Source: Bacteroidota bacterium
GTDB taxonomy: Bacteria; Bacteroidota; Bacteroidia; Bacteroidales; Prolixibacteraceae
Reading direction: 5' to 3'
Assembly: GCA_013203755.1 (NCBI GenBank)
Contig: JABMPI010000270.1
Span: forward strand, 1-7,378
DNA length: 7,378 bases
In this document: positions 7,095-7,378 of the stretch, piece by piece
Layout of the letters: each line of letters begins with the position of its first letter
How positions within the stretch are numbered: position 1 is the stretch's first letter
Notes under the pieces: model-generated
What the model saw: the letters and a program-made list of their open reading frames with translations, nothing else
Told to the model about the DNA's origin: nothing
Databases searched by the model: none
Made by a program: the position numbers and the translations under genes

Positions 7095-7378
7095 ATGATT
7101 ACATTTATTATCTCAATTGCCGTATTAATAGCAGCTTATTTTATTTACGGAAGTTTTATAGAAAGGCAGTTTGGGGCTGACCCAAACAGGACGACACCTG
7201 CCTATACATGCCAGGATGGGGTAGATTTTGTTCCTTTAAAAAGGGGAAAGATATTTTTGATTCAGTTCTTAAATTTTGCCGGGTTGGGACCAATTTTTGG
7301 TGCAATTGCCGGAGCATTATGGGGGCCGGTTGCATTTATCTGGATTGTGTTCGGATGTATTTTTGCCGGTGCTGTTCA
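7095..7378 (+). CDS. cstA: Carbon starvation protein CstA family transporter, N-terminal part (cut by the window end)
   Basis: Ninety-four complete codons are visible. CstA-family proteins are multi-spanning inner-membrane transporters linked to peptide or pyruvate uptake, best known from the E. coli carbon-starvation response. A first membrane segment (about 2-19) is followed by the loop ADPNRTTPAYTCQDGVDFVP (28-47), which parallels the DPTRMTPA and NDGLDYVPT stretches of E. coli CstA. The membrane stretch LNFAGLGPIFGAIAG (59-73) and the segment ending in FAGAV (about 77-94) match the family's AGAGPLVGP and LAGAVQD stretches. The first E. coli membrane segment is missing, as in shorter CstA proteins. 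An in-frame TAA (7074-7076) and the lack of another ATG fix the start. It lies 168 nt behind the lipoprotein gene, so it probably has its own promoter; a weak candidate is TATGTTTA (6987-6994), without a convincing -33 element. The specific substrate cannot be told from this part. Confidence 0.93.
   Translation, partial: MITFIISIAVLIAAYFIYGSFIERQFGADPNRTTPAYTCQDGVDFVPLKRGKIFLIQFLNFAGLGPIFGAIAGALWGPVAFIWIVFGCIFAGAV

Noticed and set aside
1..7378. CRISPR array, tRNA, rRNA, transposase or SusC/SusD genes
   Set aside because: No regularly spaced repeats, cloverleaf-like sequence, transposase motifs or TonB-dependent transporter motifs were seen on either strand.

Overview
The window looks like a chromosomal segment of a Bacteroidota species. 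A member of the Bacteroidales/Marinilabiliales is my guess, but the genus cannot be fixed from sequence alone. The reasons are AT-rich DNA, starts preceded by A/T-rich leaders without Shine-Dalgarno sequences, two promoter candidates with the Bacteroidota-type TAnnTTTG -7 element, a metal-dependent KdsA (so a lipopolysaccharide-bearing Gram-negative), and secreted or lipoprotein carbohydrate-active proteins.

Layout. Positions 1-115 are non-coding and hold a short GC-richer cluster of hairpins plus a motif that looks like a dispersed repeat. Two genes follow on the minus strand: a DinB/YfiT-like four-helix-bundle protein (116-601) and kdsA, 3-deoxy-8-phosphooctulonate synthase (686-1504). A 172-nt divergent intergenic region (1505-1676) carries a plausible promoter on each strand. 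On the plus strand come a complete secreted GH78 alpha-L-rhamnosidase (1677-4418) and, 24 nt later, a large lipoprotein of unrecognised family (4443-6926). A 168-nt gap with a small possible leader ORF and an inverted repeat leads into the 5' end of a CstA-family carbon-starvation/peptide transporter (7095 onward), cut by the window edge.

How the genes fit together. kdsA (and possibly the DinB-like gene behind it) is housekeeping envelope biosynthesis. The GH78 enzyme and the lipoprotein are close enough to be one transcription unit, and together suggest outer-membrane/periplasmic handling of a rhamnose-containing glycan. No SusC/SusD pair, sulfatase or regulator lies in the window, so this is at most a fragment of a polysaccharide utilisation locus.

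The most interesting item is the 827-residue lipoprotein. It has no domain I can name, yet shows a clear internal duplication: residues 431-512 align without gaps to 745-826 (26 of 82 identical by eye), and the similarity extends upstream. Its place behind a rhamnosidase makes it a candidate new or poorly described carbohydrate-active or glycan-binding family.
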